This document shows positions 16,333-18,761 of a stretch of 18,761 nucleotides of DNA, in pieces. Positions within the stretch are counted from its first letter, which is position 1. The number at the start of each line of letters is the position of its first letter. The stretch spans positions 1 through 18,761 of the forward strand of contig RGBY01000018.1 in NCBI GenBank assembly GCA_009919445.1. Reading direction: 5' to 3'. This DNA is from Planctomycetia bacterium. Its GTDB lineage: Bacteria; Planctomycetota; Planctomycetia; Pirellulales; UBA1268. Made by a program: the position numbers and the translations under genes. Under the pieces are notes generated by a model. That model saw only the letters and a list, made by a program, of their open reading frames with translations. It searched no databases and was not told the origin of the DNA.

Positions 16333-16869
16333 ATGCGTGTTGACGCGAAACCCGTGTCCGCCAGTGCGGCAGTTCGGGGATGTCAGATCTATGCCACGGA
16401 ACAGGCTCTCCCTGCCGGTGTGCGGGTGGCGATTGCCGTCTCTCAGTACAACGAAACGATCACGGGGAGGCTGCTTGAGGCTGCTGTTGCCACCCTTCAA
16501 CAAGCCGGAATCGATGGCGGTCAGATCGAAATTGCCTGGGTGCCTGGTGCCTTCGAGTTGCCACTGGCGGCTGACCAGCTGGCGGCGACCGGTAGGTTTG
16601 CTGCTGTGATCTGTCTGGGGGCTGTGATTCGCGGAGAGACGACACACGATCGACACATCAATACTGCTGTTGCCACTGGCATCGAAGCGGTCGGTAGGCA
16701 GTATGGACTGCCTGTGCTCTTTGGCTTGCTCACCTGCGAAACGGTCGCGCAAGCTGAAGCACGGGCGGGCGGGGCCGTTGGCAACAAAGGCCATGAGTGT
16801 GCCGAGGCGGCGCTGGCCATGATCAGCCTGCTGACCCGCCTCAAGGCCTCGTCTCCTTCGGCTCCCTGA
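16333..16869 (+). CDS. ribH: 6,7-dimethyl-8-ribityllumazine synthase
   Basis: A 178-residue protein. It condenses 5-amino-6-ribitylaminouracil with 3,4-dihydroxy-2-butanone 4-phosphate, the penultimate step of riboflavin synthesis, and usually forms pentamers or 60-mers. Motifs are VPGAFELP (70-77), GAVIRGETTH (96-105) with catalytic H105, and ARAGGAVGNKG (143-153) with the phosphate-binding Arg. After H105 the usual FDYV-like residues are replaced by DRHI. The N-terminal 25 residues are longer than typical. The start ATG at 16333 is well set by GAGG seven bases upstream; the overlapping GTG at 16330 is too close. It is nine bases after rho and 38 bases before nusB. Confidence 0.95.
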   Translation: MRVDAKPVSASAAVRGCQIYATEQALPAGVRVAIAVSQYNETITGRLLEAAVATLQQAGIDGGQIEIAWVPGAFELPLAADQLAATGRFAAVICLGAVIRGETTHDRHINTAVATGIEAVGRQYGLPVLFGLLTCETVAQAEARAGGAVGNKGHECAEAALAMISLLTRLKASSPSAP

Positions 16870-16907
16870 GCAGTGGCTTCTTTCCTTCTTCAGAGTACCT
16901 ACCACCG

Positions 16908-17369
16908 ATGTCAACCCGACGCCGCGCCCGTGAAGTCGCCCTGCAGGTCCTCTACCAGTTTGATTTTAATCCAACGGCAGCTGCGGCCGACCTCCACCGA
17001 TTCCTCGAGGTCCGGCTTCGTTTGCCGGGGCTGGTTGGTTTTGCGGAGGCATTGGTGACGGGCGTGACGACTGAGCGAGAACGAATCGATCAGTTGCTCG
17101 ATGAGCGGTCAGAGCATTGGCGTGTCAGCCGGATGGCTGCCACCGACCGGGCTGTGCTGCGGCTGGCAATCTATGAGTTGGCTTGTTCGGAAACCCCGGG
17201 GGCGGTCATCGTTGACGAGGCGATTGAACTTGCTCGTCGTTACGGTGCTGCTGGCTCGCCTGCCTTTGTAAGTGGTATTCTTGGCCGCTGTCTCACTGAC
17301 CGCGAGCAGTTGCAGGAGCGTCTCCAAGAAGACGAATCTCCTGCCCCGAGTGTTACCGATACTCCGTGA
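16908..17369 (+). CDS. nusB: Transcription antitermination factor NusB
   Basis: A 153-residue, all-helical RNA-binding protein that, with NusE (S10), binds boxA RNA and supports antitermination on rRNA operons. The start MSTRRRAREVALQVLYQFDF is the classic NusB opening. Later elements are DRAVLRLAIYELA, VIVDEAIELARRYG and SPAFVSGILGRCL, which match the conserved core. An acidic tail of about 20 residues follows. The frame opens earlier, inside ribH, but the ATG at 16908 gives the family-standard N-terminus. It follows ribH closely, as in many bacteria (ribE-nusB). Confidence 0.95.
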   Translation: MSTRRRAREVALQVLYQFDFNPTAAAADLHRFLEVRLRLPGLVGFAEALVTGVTTERERIDQLLDERSEHWRVSRMAATDRAVLRLAIYELACSETPGAVIVDEAIELARRYGAAGSPAFVSGILGRCLTDREQLQERLQEDESPAPSVTDTP

Positions 17370-17405
17370 ACCATTTTTGAACGCACCTTATCCGGGAATT
17401 GATTG

Positions 17406-18401
17406 ATGGCATTGTTTCGCTTTGGACGCGCTGATTCTTCGGCTGAGCCCGAGCCGGAGGCCTCTGCCGGGAAGCCCGGTTTTCTCGGCCGGCTTCGCTC
17501 AGGGCTTTCAAAAACCGCCCAGGTGCTCAACACCGACGTGCGGGATCTGTTCAAACAGGAGGGAAGGCATGTCGATGCGAGTTTTCTCGAGGACCTGCGT
17601 CGGGCTTTAGTGCGAACAGACATGGGGCCATCGGCTGCAGAAGCAATCGTTAAAGACGTTGGCGAGCGGCTGCGGGCTCGTGTTGTTGATCCGGCGGTAG
17701 TGGTCGATTCGATTCGGACCACGCTTTTGGAGCGGCTCAAGGGCACGTCCGGTAGCCTTGCGGCCGCTACGTCTGGGCCGACCGTTATTCTGGTCACCGG
17801 GGTCAACGGCTCGGGGAAAACGACGTCAATTGCCAAACTCGCGCGGCGATTCACCGCAGAGGGGAAGCGGGTGGTGCTTGGTGCTGGCGACACCTTTCGG
17901 GCAGCGGCTGTCGAGCAGTTATCGATGTGGGCGGGCCGGCTCGGAGCTGAGATCGTTCGTGGTGAGCAGGGCTGTGATCCTGCCAGCGTGGCCCATCGGG
18001 CGGTGGCCCGGGCCCTCGAGGGGGGCTTTGATATCTGCATCATCGATACGGCCGGCCGACTGCAGACGCAGTCGAATCTGATGCAGGAACTTGGCAAGAT
18101 CCGGCGGGTTATCGCCAAGCAGATCGAGTCTGCTCCTCATGAAGTTTTGCTCGTGATCGACTCAACCGCCGGCCAGAATGCGCTTTCCCAGGCAGAGGGC
18201 TTCAAGGAGGCTGCCGGTTGCACCGGTATTGTGCTGGCAAAACTGGATGGATCAGCCCGCGGTGGAGTGGTGGTTCCCGTAACCGAACGGTTTGCGCTAC
18301 CGGTAAAGTTTGTCGGCCTCGGGGAAGCGGCCGATGATCTCGAACCGTTTGACCCTGACGCTTTTGTGTCGGCTCTTTTGGAGGGTGCACTCGCCCCCTA
18401 A
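17406..18401 (+). CDS. ftsY: Signal recognition particle receptor FtsY
   Basis: A 331-residue SRP GTPase that docks ribosome-SRP complexes at the inner membrane. The acidic A domain is very short (about 25 residues, Glu/Ala/Pro-rich), so membrane contact probably relies on the amphipathic start of the N domain (FLGRLRSGLSKT, 26-37). The N domain has LEDLRRALVRTDMG. The GTPase motifs are GVNGSGKTT (132-140), GDTFRAAA (161-168), DTAGR (214-218), and AKLDGSARGG (278-287). The partner SRP RNA and ffh are not in the window. The ATG at 17406 is preceded by an in-frame TTG, which is less likely. It is 36 bases after nusB and ends the plus-strand run. Confidence 0.96.
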   Translation: MALFRFGRADSSAEPEPEASAGKPGFLGRLRSGLSKTAQVLNTDVRDLFKQEGRHVDASFLEDLRRALVRTDMGPSAAEAIVKDVGERLRARVVDPAVVVDSIRTTLLERLKGTSGSLAAATSGPTVILVTGVNGSGKTTSIAKLARRFTAEGKRVVLGAGDTFRAAAVEQLSMWAGRLGAEIVRGEQGCDPASVAHRAVARALEGGFDICIIDTAGRLQTQSNLMQELGKIRRVIAKQIESAPHEVLLVIDSTAGQNALSQAEGFKEAAGCTGIVLAKLDGSARGGVVVPVTERFALPVKFVGLGEAADDLEPFDPDAFVSALLEGALAP

Positions 18402-18531
18402 CTATTCTGTGGGGAGAGCCCTCCACGGCCCTTGTCCGTGTAGGTGGGCGAAGAATAGTCCACCTAGGCAGTACGTGAAAATGCCGAGAGTTTTCGGGGG
18501 TGCGGATTGCCAGATGCTGCGGCGGCAGACG

Positions 18532-18540
18532 TTATCCACA
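18532..18540 (+). promoter_or_regulatory. Perfect DnaA-box match
   Basis: TTATCCACA lies in the loop of the GCAGAC/GTCTGC hairpin. It is the only perfect match I found in the window, and a single 9-mer could be chance. Confidence 0.3.
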
Positions 18541-18590
18541 GTCTGCTCGGCCGCAAAGTCTGCCCAGTCTCTCACGGCAAGCAGACTTAC

Positions 18591-18616
18591 GGTTGTGCCG
18601 GTTTGACAACCTTTTT
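18591..18616 (+). terminator. Intrinsic terminator candidate downstream of ftsY
   Basis: GGTTGT (18591-18596), a 9-base loop, ACAACC (18606-18611), followed directly by TTTTT (18612-18616). It is the best canonical terminator in the window and would end the rho-ribH-nusB-ftsY transcript. Confidence 0.5.
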
Positions 18617-18735
18617 GGCCGTCCTGCCGATGACCATTTTTTCTCGTTGGCGGCGTCGAAAAGAAGACTGAGGGATTGGGGGACGGCCCGCGGCGGCGGA
18701 CGTGGCCGGTCACGAACCCATCGCTCAACGCCTAG

Positions 18736-18758
18736 CAGACTGCGAAGGATGCAGTCTG
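18736..18758. repeat. Perfect 8-bp inverted repeat at the window end
   Basis: CAGACTGC (18736-18743) and GCAGTCTG (18751-18758) with the 7-base loop GAAGGAT. The rest of 18617-18735 holds only a T6 run (18637-18642) and no supported gene. Confidence 0.5.
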
Positions 18759-18761
18759 AGG

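Larger units (their letters stand above)
18402..18616 (+). other. Structured ftsY 3' region or possible small RNA
   Basis: No gene family is recognised between 18402 and the window end. The stretch holds ACTATTCT (18401-18408) complementary to AGAATAGT (18452-18459), a CACGG/CCGTG hairpin (18424-18440), TAGGTGG/CCACCTA (18441-18447 with 18460-18466), GCAGAC/GTCTGC (18525-18546) and AAGTCTGC/GCAGACTT (18556-18588), then a probable terminator. The second pairing encloses the arm used by the first, so they may be alternatives. It could be a long 3' untranslated region or a separate RNA. I checked for the hallmark sequences I know of tmRNA, RNase P and SRP RNA and did not see them. Confidence 0.3.

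Noticed and set aside
16153..16914. Minus-strand open frame of 253 codons
   Set aside because: It is antisense to rho and ribH, both certain, and its translation is rich in Arg/Ser/His with no recognisable motif.
17240..18118. Minus-strand open frame of 292 codons over nusB and ftsY
   Set aside because: It is antisense to two firmly identified genes and is rich in Ser/Arg/Ala, as expected for a shadow frame in G+C-rich DNA.
18631..18672. 13-codon ORF MTIFSRWRRRKED
   Set aside because: Too short to support, with no ribosome-binding site or conservation evidence.
18402..18728. Minus-strand open frame of 108 codons after ftsY
   Set aside because: No family resemblance, and the region is dominated by inverted repeats and a terminator on the plus strand.

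Overview
The window looks like chromosomal DNA of a planctomycete, probably of the Pirellulales type. It is roughly 60% G+C by eye. It carries a DUF1080-ThuA fusion, a DUF1570 peptidase, a DacZ-like diadenylate cyclase and a polA-coaE-rho-ribH-nusB-ftsY series, and most starts lack a clear Shine-Dalgarno sequence. The organism call is inferred from family content; no rRNA or other marker is present. I see no tRNA, rRNA, CRISPR array, insertion sequence or prophage.

Layout. (1) 1-1739, plus strand: the 3' end of a TIM-barrel sugar-phosphate isomerase/epimerase-like gene, translationally coupled to an EboF-like alkaline-phosphatase-superfamily gene. (2) 1740-1912: a converging intergenic region with three strong hairpins; two share the same 8-base core, resembling a REP doublet. 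(3) 1913-7005, minus strand: a 2Fe-2S ferredoxin, a secreted DUF1080+ThuA protein, a membrane-anchored coiled-coil protein ending in a barrel and a BRCT-like domain, and a secreted DUF1570 HExxH peptidase. (4) 7240-18401, plus strand: a HEAT-repeat lipoprotein, a secreted toroid-like protein, a diadenylate cyclase, then DNA polymerase I, CoaE, Rho, lumazine synthase, NusB and FtsY. (5) 18402-18761: no convincing gene, but dense inverted repeats, a probable intrinsic terminator and one perfect DnaA-box match.

How genes work together. polA and coaE overlap by 4 bases. rho, ribH, nusB and ftsY are spaced by 9-38 bases and look like one transcription unit, linking termination (Rho), rRNA antitermination (NusB), riboflavin synthesis (RibH) and membrane protein targeting (FtsY). 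The rho leader is very C-rich and G-poor, as expected for Rho autoregulation. The minus-strand block is envelope- and catabolism-oriented, with three of four products carrying a signal peptide or membrane anchor.

Most notable: the REP-doublet-like element, a BRCT-like domain on a protein predicted to face outside the cytoplasm, a diadenylate cyclase with RHW instead of RHR, and the structured region after ftsY. I do not see a clear complete new defence or mobile system; the ordinary genes are housekeeping or common planctomycete families.
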